Of a stretch of DNA of 5,353 nt, positions 1 through 4,627 are shown piece after piece. Location: contig JAEDKW010000076.1 of the NCBI GenBank assembly GCA_016295615.1, positions 1 to 5,353 on the forward strand, read 5' to 3'. Both the position numbers and the translations under genes were made by a program. Under the pieces are notes generated by a model. It worked only from the letters and a program-made list of their open reading frames with translations, was not told the DNA's origin and did no database searches. Position 1 is the first letter of the stretch. Each line of letters begins with the position of its first letter. Origin of the DNA: Oscillospiraceae bacterium. GTDB lineage: Bacteria; Bacillota; Clostridia; Oscillospirales; Oscillospiraceae.

Positions 1-56
1 TTCGCCATGGCGGTCAGCGCCGGCATGTCATAATCCGTTTCAAACCGTATTCCCAT
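1..56 (-). CDS. Unidentified protein, N-terminal fragment, T-box controlled
   Basis: Only the first 18 codons are present, running off the left edge; the protein begins MGIRFETDYDMPALTAMA. The ATG is preceded by a good Shine-Dalgarno (GGGAG on the minus strand, 62-66) five bases away, and it lies directly after the terminator of a T-box leader, so the start is well supported. T-box leaders normally control aminoacyl-tRNA synthetases, amino-acid biosynthesis genes or amino-acid transporters. The visible N-terminus does not look like a synthetase that I recognise. From memory it loosely resembles short, charged N-termini of small membrane proteins, but that is not enough to name it. The function is unknown; only the start and the regulation are well supported. 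Confidence 0.75.
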   Translation of the reverse strand, partial: MGIRFETDYDMPALTAMA

Positions 57-75
57 GTTTTCTCCCTTTGCAGGC

Positions 76-108
76 AAAAAAACCGCCCTGAGCATCCTGC
101 TCAGGGCG
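76..108 (-). terminator. T-box leader terminator hairpin
   Basis: On the minus strand an 11-bp perfect stem (arms at 98-108 and 84-94) with a 3-nt loop is followed, after a G, by seven Ts (76-82). The 5' arm (GCCCTGAGC...) can alternatively pair through CCTGA with the TCAGG that immediately precedes the TGGT bulge of the T-box sequence. This gives the mutually exclusive terminator/antiterminator pair expected of a transcriptional T-box switch. It sits 20 nt upstream of the start codon of the controlled gene. Confidence 0.93.
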
Positions 109-317
109 AACGAAATGTCCGTGTTACCACCTGAATTCCGCGCAGAGGCGCGGCACTCGTGACTCTGTAACGGGAGTTCCCGTCCGGCTTAATCGGCAAA
201 TGCCTTTGCTCCGGCAGCTCCGGGGCGACTTCTCCGCGTTCTTCACGGGAACTTGCACCGACCGTTCCCTCTCTTCGCATCAAAACGCGAATACTCTTCC
301 CCATCTTCGCTTTTCCG
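76..317 (-). promoter_or_regulatory. T-box riboswitch leader (candidate valine specifier)
   Basis: This is a tRNA-sensing leader: uncharged cognate tRNA pairs with a specifier codon in Stem I and with the antiterminator bulge, allowing read-through. On the minus strand the T-box core AGGTGGTAACACGG lies at 119-132. Stem I can be folded by eye: GGGG (299-302) pairs with CCCC (222-225), and CGCG-containing arms at 284-289 pair with 235-240. The AGTA element is at 292-295. The apical hairpin GGGAAC/GTTCCC (264-269 with 247-252) encloses the conserved GGTGCAA-type loop, preceded by AGAGAG. A CCGTTA...GAGTG element precedes the T-box core. In the specifier loop the best triplet is GUC (227-229), for valine. 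The UGGU bulge fits a tRNA ending ACCA (discriminator A), which agrees with valine and disagrees with the serine triplets that overlap it. The T-box call is firm; the amino acid is an inference. The 5' end is estimated from the promoter. Confidence 0.93.
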
Positions 318-323
318 AGGCAA

Positions 324-352
324 ATCATACCTTTTTTGTGTGCGTTTGTCAA
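324..352 (-). promoter_or_regulatory. Consensus sigma-A promoter of the T-box transcript
   Basis: On the minus strand a perfect TTGACA -35 box (347-352) and a TATGAT -10 box (324-329) are separated by exactly 17 nt. Transcription should start near 317, at the beginning of Stem I of the T-box leader. The -35 box overlaps the sigE stop codon (TGA, 349-351), so the promoter is packed into the end of the previous gene. This gives the downstream gene vegetative, amino-acid-controlled expression independent of the sporulation genes. Confidence 0.9.
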
Positions 353-1062
353 CTCATTTTGATAATTTCCTTCTTCAGATGCGCGATGATGCGCTTTTCC
401 AGCCGCGAGATGTAGCTCTGCGAGATGCCCATCAGGTCTGCCACCTCCTTTTGCGTCTTTTCCTCCCCTCCGCCGAGTCCGAAGCGCAGCGTGATGATCT
501 GCTTTTCCCGCTCGGACAGCCGCGCGACCGCACGGGCAAGCAGCTGCCGGTCCACATCCTCCTCGATCGGACGCATGACCGTGTCCTCCTCGGTACCGAG
601 AACGTCGGAGAGCAGCAGCTCGTTTCCGTCCCAGTCCGTATTGAGCGGCTCATCAAAGCTGACCTCCGCTTTCTGCGAGGCCGTTTTGCGCAGATGCATC
701 AAAATTTCATTTTCAATGCAGCGCGAGGCATAGGTCGCGAGCTTGATGTTCTTGTCGCTGCGATAAGTATTGATGGATTTGATCAGCCCGATCGTACCGA
801 TGGAGATGAGGTCTTCGATGTTGATGCCGGTATTTTCAAAGCGCCGCGCAATATAGGCGACCAGGCGCAGATTGTGTTCGATGAGCGTCTGGCGCACCTC
901 GGTTTCCCCCGCATCCATGCGCTCAATGAGGCGTGCCTCCTCCTCGCGGTCAAGCGGCGGCGGGAGCGAATCGCTTCCCCCGATATAAAAGACGCCTTCC
1001 GGTATAATCAGTCCGTGCGCAACAAGCCACGACCGGAGTCTATGCCAAAGCCTTTTGAACAT
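349..1062 (-). CDS. sigE: RNA polymerase sporulation sigma factor SigE (pro-sigma-E)
   Basis: This is the sigma-70 family factor that directs early mother-cell transcription during sporulation. The 237 residues compare with about 239 in Bacillus subtilis. An N-terminal pro-sequence (about residues 1-25, amphipathic, rich in Leu/Arg/Trp) leads into VFYIGGSDSLPPP. By alignment with the B. subtilis Tyr27-Tyr28 cut, cleavage is predicted between Phe25 and Tyr26. Region 2 (about 55-125) holds ENTGINIEDLISIGTIGLIK and LATYASRCIENEI, and SFDEPL...DWDGNELLLSDVLGT follows. Region 4 (about 180-235) contains the helix-turn-helix KTQKEVADLMGISQSYISRL. The ATG at 1062 has a perfect AGGAGG upstream and matches the family N-terminus; a longer in-frame start at 1152 would add 30 unrelated residues encoded inside spoIIGA. 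It overlaps the end of spoIIGA, encoding its activating protease, by 23 nt. The usual downstream sigG is absent here. Confidence 0.98.
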   Translation of the reverse strand: MFKRLWHRLRSWLVAHGLIIPEGVFYIGGSDSLPPPLDREEEARLIERMDAGETEVRQTLIEHNLRLVAYIARRFENTGINIEDLISIGTIGLIKSINTYRSDKNIKLATYASRCIENEILMHLRKTASQKAEVSFDEPLNTDWDGNELLLSDVLGTEEDTVMRPIEEDVDRQLLARAVARLSEREKQIITLRFGLGGGEEKTQKEVADLMGISQSYISRLEKRIIAHLKKEIIKMS

Positions 1063-1846
1063 TGCTTCCTCCTTCGCTTCCTTCGCACCAAAGTCCCACA
1101 TATCTGCCGCCGCCAAGCGCGTTGGCGGAGACTGCGACCGGCCGCGCGCCAAGTGAAACGCCGCCGCAGCGCAGCTCGTCGCAGTAAAACACCGGAAGCT
1201 CCCCCTGCTGCGCGCCGACGCAGCAGTATGGAATGCGCGGCAGGCATTGCACCTCCTCCGCCTTCAACAGTCGGCGCAGCGCGCCCTCGCTCACGACGGG
1301 GATCCCCTTCCCCGTCTGCGGGTCTGTGAGCGTATTTCCCGTATCGCGCAGAAGCGTGAGCGTCACGCTCCTTCCGCGATAGCAAATCGTTACCTCGGCA
1401 AGCTCACCGTCGGTATGCTGCGCGCTGCCGCGGAAAACAACACCGAGCAGCAGGTAGGACAGCACTGCCGCCGCAAAAAAGACGCCCCAGGGAAGCTCCG
1501 CAAACAAAATGCCGCGCGCAAGCTGCTTCATTGAGCCGAACAGCTGTCCCAACAGCAGCACCCCGCCGCCAAAGGCGCAGGCAAGCGCTCCAAACAGCAG
1601 CGTCAGACGGACCGCCCGCCCTGTGCCGGAAAACGCCAGCACTCCCATCAGCACAAGCACAGCGAGCAGCAGCAGTCCGCTTTTCGGAAACAGAAGCTGC
1701 AAAACCGCATAGAGCGCACCGGCAAAGGCCGTGAGGGCGAGCCGTCCGCGCCTGATGCCGAAGCCGCTGAGCCGCACCGTACCGTAAAGCAGCAGGTAAT
1801 CTGTCAGAAAATTGAACAGAAGCACGAGATCCCAGTAAACGATCAT
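1040..1846 (-). CDS. spoIIGA: Sigma-E processing peptidase SpoIIGA
   Basis: This membrane-embedded aspartic protease of the sporulation septum cleaves pro-sigma-E when the forespore signals (through SpoIIR in the known pathway). The 268 residues are somewhat shorter than the roughly 309 of B. subtilis. Residues 1-140 are strongly hydrophobic, with about five membrane segments (approximately 5-22, 37-52, 57-72, 80-104 and 115-138), and start with the family-like MIVYWDLVLLFNFLTDYLLL. The C-terminal protease domain carries the catalytic motif LLRDTGNTLTDP, with Asp168 as the predicted catalytic residue, followed by GIPVVSEGAL. The tail (VAVSANALGGGRYVGLW) fits the family end. The ATG is preceded by GGGAGGTGA (1851-1859). 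It is followed by sigE with a 23-nt overlap, so protease and substrate are made from one message. Confidence 0.95.
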   Translation of the reverse strand: MIVYWDLVLLFNFLTDYLLLYGTVRLSGFGIRRGRLALTAFAGALYAVLQLLFPKSGLLLLAVLVLMGVLAFSGTGRAVRLTLLFGALACAFGGGVLLLGQLFGSMKQLARGILFAELPWGVFFAAAVLSYLLLGVVFRGSAQHTDGELAEVTICYRGRSVTLTLLRDTGNTLTDPQTGKGIPVVSEGALRRLLKAEEVQCLPRIPYCCVGAQQGELPVFYCDELRCGGVSLGARPVAVSANALGGGRYVGLWCEGSEGGSNVQKALA

Positions 1847-1850
1847 TCCC

Positions 1851-1870
1851 TCACCTCCCGGCTCATTATA
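1851..1870 (-). promoter_or_regulatory. Probable spoIIGA-sigE promoter -10 and ribosome binding site
   Basis: On the minus strand a perfect TATAAT (1865-1870) lies 18 nt upstream of the spoIIGA ATG, with a strong GGGAGGTGA ribosome binding site (1851-1859) between. A start about seven bases below the -10 would leave a leader of roughly 11 nt. No -35 box is visible at 16-18 nt: the bases there are C/T-rich and lie in the tail of the preceding terminator. A TTGAC directly abuts the -10 and cannot act as its -35. B. subtilis spoIIG is a sigma-A promoter with poor spacing activated by Spo0A~P, so activator dependence is plausible, but I found no convincing 0A box. Confidence 0.5.
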
Positions 1871-1896
1871 GTCAAGCCGCCGTCAGAAAAAGGGCG

Positions 1897-1933
1897 AAAA
1901 AAGCCCTGCGTCCGAAAAGAACGCAGGGCTTTT
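1897..1933 (-). terminator. Terminator of the rarA-DUF951-miniprotein unit
   Basis: A stem of 12-13 bp (arms about 1921-1933 and 1899-1911, GCCCTGCG core) with a loop of about 9-11 nt is followed on the minus strand by a run of Ts (1897-1902, partly inside the stem). It lies 11 nt past the stop codon of the miniprotein gene. On the plus strand it also ends in four Ts and could work weakly in reverse. It separates the rarA unit from spoIIGA. Confidence 0.88.
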
Positions 1934-1943
1934 GGCGCTTGTC

Positions 1944-2033
1944 TTACAGGTATGGCAGGATCATCGAGCCTAAAAATGAAAGGATCATCACGGCGACGAG
2001 CAAAATCGCAACCATGCGCGTTTTCTTATTCAT
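1944..2033 (-). CDS. 29-residue single-pass membrane miniprotein (Prli42-like layout)
   Basis: This short gene encodes 29 residues: a basic N-terminus (MNKKTR) and then one hydrophobic stretch (about residues 7-29, MVAILLVAVMILSFLGSM onward) reaching almost to the C-terminus. The ATG at 2033 has a strong AGGGAGGA ribosome binding site, and the start overlaps the end of the DUF951 gene by 8 nt, which argues for translational coupling and for a real gene. A terminator follows 11 nt after its TAA. The layout, with a short Asn-Lys-Lys-X-Arg start followed directly by one membrane helix, resembles the Firmicutes miniprotein Prli42, which tethers the stressosome to the membrane in Listeria. That match is by eye only, and whether this organism has a stressosome cannot be seen here. 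Confidence 0.72.
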   Translation of the reverse strand: MNKKTRMVAILLVAVMILSFLGSMILPYL

Positions 2034-2220
2034 GGGTGTCCTCCCTTTCCAGAATTTTCTTAATCCCTTTTTCCGCCTTGCTGCGCGGCAGCATCACTTC
2101 GCGCCCGCAGCCGGTGCATTTGAGCTTGATATCCATTCCCACGCGGGTGATGACAAACACCTTTTCCCCGCAGGGATGCTGTTTTTTCATTTCCACCTTG
2201 TCGTTGAGCCGTAAATCCAT
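2026..2220 (-). CDS. DUF951 family protein
   Basis: A 64-residue basic protein of the DUF951 family, which is widespread in Firmicutes and has no established function. It shows the family hallmarks in order: MDLRLNDKVEMKKQHPCGEK (1-20), then VFVITRVGMDIKLKCTGCGR with a CxxC pair, and a basic end (LPRSKAEKGIKKILERE). The His-Pro-Cys-Gly and Cys-Thr-Gly-Cys motifs could bind a metal or nucleic acid, but this is inference. The ATG at 2220 forms a TGATG overlap with the rarA stop and is preceded by AAGGGGA; a GTG one codon earlier is an alternative start. It is the middle gene of a translationally coupled rarA-DUF951-miniprotein unit. Confidence 0.92.
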   Translation of the reverse strand: MDLRLNDKVEMKKQHPCGEKVFVITRVGMDIKLKCTGCGREVMLPRSKAEKGIKKILEREDTHE

Positions 2221-3488
2221 CACTGTTTCCCCTTGATCTGCTCCCAGTACTGGGCTGCTGAGCGTTCATTCTTGTTGTCGCCGAAGTGATAGTAGCGTTT
2301 ATTCTTCAATGCATCCGGCAGATACTGCTGTTCTACCCAGTGGTTCGGATAGGAATGCGGGTATTTGTAATTCTGCCGGTCGCCCGAGCCGGTCGTATCG
2401 GCATGAACGTTCTGAAGACAGCGCGGAAAATCGTTCGTGATGCCGGCGGCGACGTCGGCGCGCGCCGCGCCGATCCCCTCAACCACGGAGTTCGACTTCG
2501 GCGCCGTTGCCAAAACGATCGCCGCCTGCGCAAGCGGAAGCTGCGCTTCCGGCAGACCCAGCTGCAGCGCCGAATCGACGCACGCCTTGACGATCGTGAT
2601 CGCCTGGGGGTACGCCATGCCGACATCCTCGCTTGCCGAGCACAAAAGCCGGCGGCAGGGCGTGATGAGATCGCCCGCCTCCAAAAAGCGAGCCAGATAA
2701 TGCAGCGCCGCATCGGGATCGCTGCCGCGCAGCGACTTCATCAAGGCGGACGCGCAGTCATACATCGCATCGCCGCCCTTATCATAGCGCATTGCACTGC
2801 GCTGAGCCACCTGTAAAGCGTCCTCGCCTGTCAGTATCAGCTTCCCCTTTTTGGGCTGCGCCGCCTCATACAGCAGCTCGCAGGCGTTGATCGCCTTGCG
2901 CACGTCGCCGCCGCACTGCTGCGAAATAAGCTCCGGCACGTCACCCTCCCACGCAAGCGGCAGCTCGCTGCGCTCCTTGAGGATACTGAGTGCGCGCTCG
3001 ACCGCGGGAAGCACCTCTTTGGCGCTGACGTTTTTAAATTCAAACACCGTCGAGCGGGAAAGCAGCGCACCGTAAACGTAAAAATAGGGGTTTTCCGTCG
3101 TGGAGGCGATGAGCGTGATGGAGCCGTTCTCCATAAATTCCAGCAGGCTTTGCTGCTGCTTTTTGTTGAAGTACTGGATCTCGTCGAGGTACAGCAAAAT
3201 GCCGCCCGGCGCCATGAGCGTGCCGACATTGGAAATGATGTCCTTCACGTCCTGCAAGGACGCCGTCGTCGCATTCAGGCGGTAGAGCGTCTTGTTCGTC
3301 TGATTGGCGATGATATTGGCGATTGTCGTCTTTCCCGTGCCGGAGGGACCGTAGAAAATCATATTGGCGCTCGTGCCGGAATCGATCAGGCGGCGCAGAA
3401 GTCCCCCTTTTCCGATCAGATGCTGCTGACCGACCACCTCGTCCAGACTCTGCGGACGGATCTCGTCCGCAAGCGGTCTCTTTTCCAC
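2220..3488 (-). CDS. rarA: Replication-associated recombination protein A (RarA/MgsA), AAA+ ATPase
   Basis: A 422-residue AAA+ ATPase of the clamp-loader-like RarA/Mgs1/WRNIP1 family, which acts at stalled replication forks. N-terminal RPLADEIRPQSLDEVVGQ is typical. Walker A is GPSGTGKTT (47-55) and Walker B is LLYLDEIQ (98-105), followed by FNKKQQ. Sensor 1 lies around IASTTENP (127-134), the arginine finger is in LLSR (142-145), and sensor 2 is GGDVRKAIN (193-201). The C-terminal tetramerisation part contains EDVGMAYPQA, RADVAAGI and KYPHSYPNHWVEQQYLP. The start is GTG with GGGAGG upstream; no ATG fits the family N-terminus. Walker B reads DEIQ where many homologues have DEIH or DEVH; Asp and Glu are intact, so activity is expected. 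The stop overlaps the DUF951 start. Confidence 0.97.
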   Translation of the reverse strand: MEKRPLADEIRPQSLDEVVGQQHLIGKGGLLRRLIDSGTSANMIFYGPSGTGKTTIANIIANQTNKTLYRLNATTASLQDVKDIISNVGTLMAPGGILLYLDEIQYFNKKQQQSLLEFMENGSITLIASTTENPYFYVYGALLSRSTVFEFKNVSAKEVLPAVERALSILKERSELPLAWEGDVPELISQQCGGDVRKAINACELLYEAAQPKKGKLILTGEDALQVAQRSAMRYDKGGDAMYDCASALMKSLRGSDPDAALHYLARFLEAGDLITPCRRLLCSASEDVGMAYPQAITIVKACVDSALQLGLPEAQLPLAQAAIVLATAPKSNSVVEGIGAARADVAAGITNDFPRCLQNVHADTTGSGDRQNYKYPHSYPNHWVEQQYLPDALKNKRYYHFGDNKNERSAAQYWEQIKGKQ

Positions 3489-3519
3489 TTCTGTGCCTCC
3501 CTTCTGATGGGTGAAAAGT

Positions 3520-3528
3520 ATTATACCA
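3520..3528 (-). promoter_or_regulatory. rarA promoter, extended -10 (TGGTATAAT)
   Basis: On the minus strand a perfect TATAAT (3520-3525) is preceded by TGG (3526-3528), giving an extended -10 element about 31 nt upstream of the rarA GTG. No good -35 box is seen at 16-18 nt, which is common for extended -10 promoters. It points away from the nth promoter across a 135-bp intergenic region. Confidence 0.75.
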
Positions 3529-3578
3529 CAGGATTTTCCGATTTCCTACACTTTTCTGTCGATTTTTGAAGAAATATA

Positions 3579-3587
3579 TGGTATGAT
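3579..3587 (+). promoter_or_regulatory. nth promoter, extended -10 (TGGTATGAT)
   Basis: TATGAT (3582-3587) preceded by TGG (3579-3581) forms an extended -10 element. Transcription would start near 3594, about 30 nt before the nth ATG. The -35 region is weak. The sequence closely mirrors the extended -10 of the divergent rarA promoter. Confidence 0.72.
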
Positions 3588-3623
3588 GCTGGCATCCGAG
3601 AAAACAGGAGGAGACTTCCCGCC

Positions 3624-4262
3624 ATGAAATCCAAAGCCGCCGTCAGGCGCATCATCGATGCGCTCAGCAAGCTGTATCCCGACGCCCTGTGCTCACTCAC
3701 CTATGAAAAGGACTATGAGCTTCTTTTTGCCGTCCGTCTTTCCGCCCAATGCACGGATGCGCGCGTCAACATGGTCACCCCTGCGCTGTATGCGCGATTT
3801 CCGACGCTGGAATCCTTTGCAAACGCGACCTATGAGGAGGTCGGCGAAGCCATTCATTCGTGCGGCTTTTACCACACCAAGGCAAAGGATCTGGTCGAGT
3901 GCGCAAAGCTCCTTTTGGAAAAGCACGGCGGCAAAGTCCCCGACACGATGGAGGAGCTTCTGACCCTCCCCGGGGTCGGGCGCAAAACGGCGAATCTCAT
4001 CCTGGGCGACATCTACAACCAGCCTGCTTACGTCTGCGATACGCACTGTATCCGCATCACGGGACGTCTCGGACTTACCGACGGCAGCACCGATCCGCTG
4101 CGCGTGGAAAAGCAGCTGCGTGCGGTCCTTCCGCCGGAAGAGTCCGGCAGCTTCTGTCACCGCATGGTGCTCCACGGGAGGGCGCTTTGCATGGCGCGAA
4201 AGCCGAACTGCGCGGCATGTCCGCTCAAGCCGGACTGCGATTACGGCAAGCTGCAAAAATAA
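3624..4262 (+). CDS. nth: Endonuclease III (DNA glycosylase/AP lyase)
   Basis: This base-excision repair enzyme removes oxidised pyrimidines and nicks abasic sites. The 212 residues match the usual family length. The helix-hairpin-helix is LPGVGRKTANLILG (115-128), with catalytic Lys121; the catalytic Asp is Asp139 in VCDTH. These sit one residue from the E. coli positions Lys120 and Asp138. The 4Fe-4S cluster ligands are Cys189, 196, 199 and 205 in the expected C-X6-C-X2-C-X5-C pattern. LLFAVRLSAQCTDARVN (33-49) is the conserved N-terminal core. The ATG has AGGAGG at 3606-3611, a slightly long 12 nt away. It is followed directly by its own terminator and appears to be a single-gene transcript, divergent from rarA. 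Confidence 0.97.
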   Translation: MKSKAAVRRIIDALSKLYPDALCSLTYEKDYELLFAVRLSAQCTDARVNMVTPALYARFPTLESFANATYEEVGEAIHSCGFYHTKAKDLVECAKLLLEKHGGKVPDTMEELLTLPGVGRKTANLILGDIYNQPAYVCDTHCIRITGRLGLTDGSTDPLRVEKQLRAVLPPEESGSFCHRMVLHGRALCMARKPNCAACPLKPDCDYGKLQK

Positions 4263-4267
4263 ATATC

Positions 4268-4298
4268 TGCCTGCTCTGTGCGAGCAGGCACTTTTTTT
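4268..4298 (+). terminator. nth terminator
   Basis: A perfect 9-bp stem TGCCTGCTC/GAGCAGGCA with a 5-nt loop is followed by C and seven Ts (4292-4298), starting five bases after the nth stop codon. It is a standard Rho-independent terminator that separates nth from the small-protein cassette. Confidence 0.93.
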
Positions 4299-4316
4299 CC
4301 CTCCTTTTCATATACT
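4289..4316 (+). promoter_or_regulatory. Possible promoter of the three-protein cassette
   Basis: Only 49 nt separate the nth T-tract from the cassette, so a promoter is needed here unless read-through supplies the message. TATACT (4311-4316) is a fair sigma-A -10 box but has no -35 box at 16-18 nt. The same bases read as CATATACT (4309-4316), similar to the CATAnnnTA -10 of sigma-K, with an AC (4290-4291) 17 nt upstream that suits the short sigma-K -35. Both readings are weak; the sigma-K reading would make the cassette a late sporulation unit. Confidence 0.3.
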
Positions 4317-4347
4317 TAAATGGATTATCAGTGATGGAGGGATCACA

Positions 4348-4605
4348 ATGGATGCAAAAACCGCAGGGATCATTGCCAAATTCAAGCAAAACCACAGCCT
4401 CGCCGAGCAGATCATGCAATCCGGTGACGGGCAGCAGCTTATGAATATGCTCACAAGGGAGGACGGCGGCGCGGCGCTGGAACGCGCCACGCAAAACGCC
4501 GCCGCAGGAAACACACAGGAGCTTGCGCAGCTTCTGGGAAACCTCATGCGCAGTCCCGAAGGGGCGGCGCTGATGAACCGGCTGAACGAAACGGCGAAGA
4601 AATGA
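4348..4605 (+). CDS. Small helical protein of unknown function, cassette gene 1, with internal repeat
   Basis: An 85-residue soluble-looking protein beginning MDAKTAGIIAKFKQNHSLAE; I do not recognise a characterised family. It is probably almost all alpha-helix, with no signal peptide, membrane segment or cysteine. Two stretches resemble each other: QIMQSGDGQQLMNML (21-35) and NLMRSPEGAALMNRL (65-79), sharing Met-X-Ser, Gly, and Leu-Met-Asn-X-Leu at the same spacing. The stretch between (EDGGAALERA, 38-47) echoes part of the second copy. The ATG has GGAGGG six bases upstream (4336-4341). It is followed after 22 nt by cassette gene 2, whose N-terminus has a similar Leu-Leu-Ser-Asp-Pro-Asp helix. 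Regulation could be vegetative or sporulation-linked; the promoter is unclear. Confidence 0.85.
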   Translation: MDAKTAGIIAKFKQNHSLAEQIMQSGDGQQLMNMLTREDGGAALERATQNAAAGNTQELAQLLGNLMRSPEGAALMNRLNETAKK

Positions 4606-4627
4606 TTTAGAGGGGAGCGCAGGCAGC

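Noticed and set aside
101..352. Minus-strand 83-codon open frame
   Set aside because: It lies inside the T-box leader and overlaps the promoter and part of the terminator stem. The conserved RNA elements explain the sequence better than a protein does.
1060..1152. Longer sigE start 30 codons upstream
   Set aside because: The extra residues are encoded inside spoIIGA, do not resemble the pro-sequence, and lack a ribosome binding site; the ATG at 1062 has a perfect AGGAGG.
253..1329. Long plus-strand open frame (358 codons)
   Set aside because: It lies antisense to sigE and spoIIGA, both with clear family motifs. Its translation is Arg/Pro-rich low-quality sequence with no ribosome binding site, a typical shadow in GC-rich DNA.
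1008..1385. Minus-strand 125-codon frame over the spoIIGA/sigE junction
   Set aside because: It is a different frame of two well-supported genes, and its Arg-rich composition suggests no real protein.
1871..1875. TTGAC next to TATAAT upstream of spoIIGA, taken as a -35 box
   Set aside because: It directly abuts the -10 box with no spacer, and no -10-like sequence lies 17 nt downstream, so it cannot be a functional -35.
2286..2816. Plus-strand 176-codon frame opposite rarA
   Set aside because: It is antisense to a strongly conserved ATPase, is Arg-rich, and has no plausible start signal or family motif.
3555..3563. Spo0A-box-like TCTGTCGAT upstream of nth
   Set aside because: It matches the 0A consensus at seven of nine positions but lies beside repair genes with no known Spo0A control. 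A match this short is expected by chance, so it is mentioned only as context.
3693..4256. Minus-strand 187-codon frame opposite nth
   Set aside because: It is antisense to nth and has no ribosome binding site or recognisable domain.
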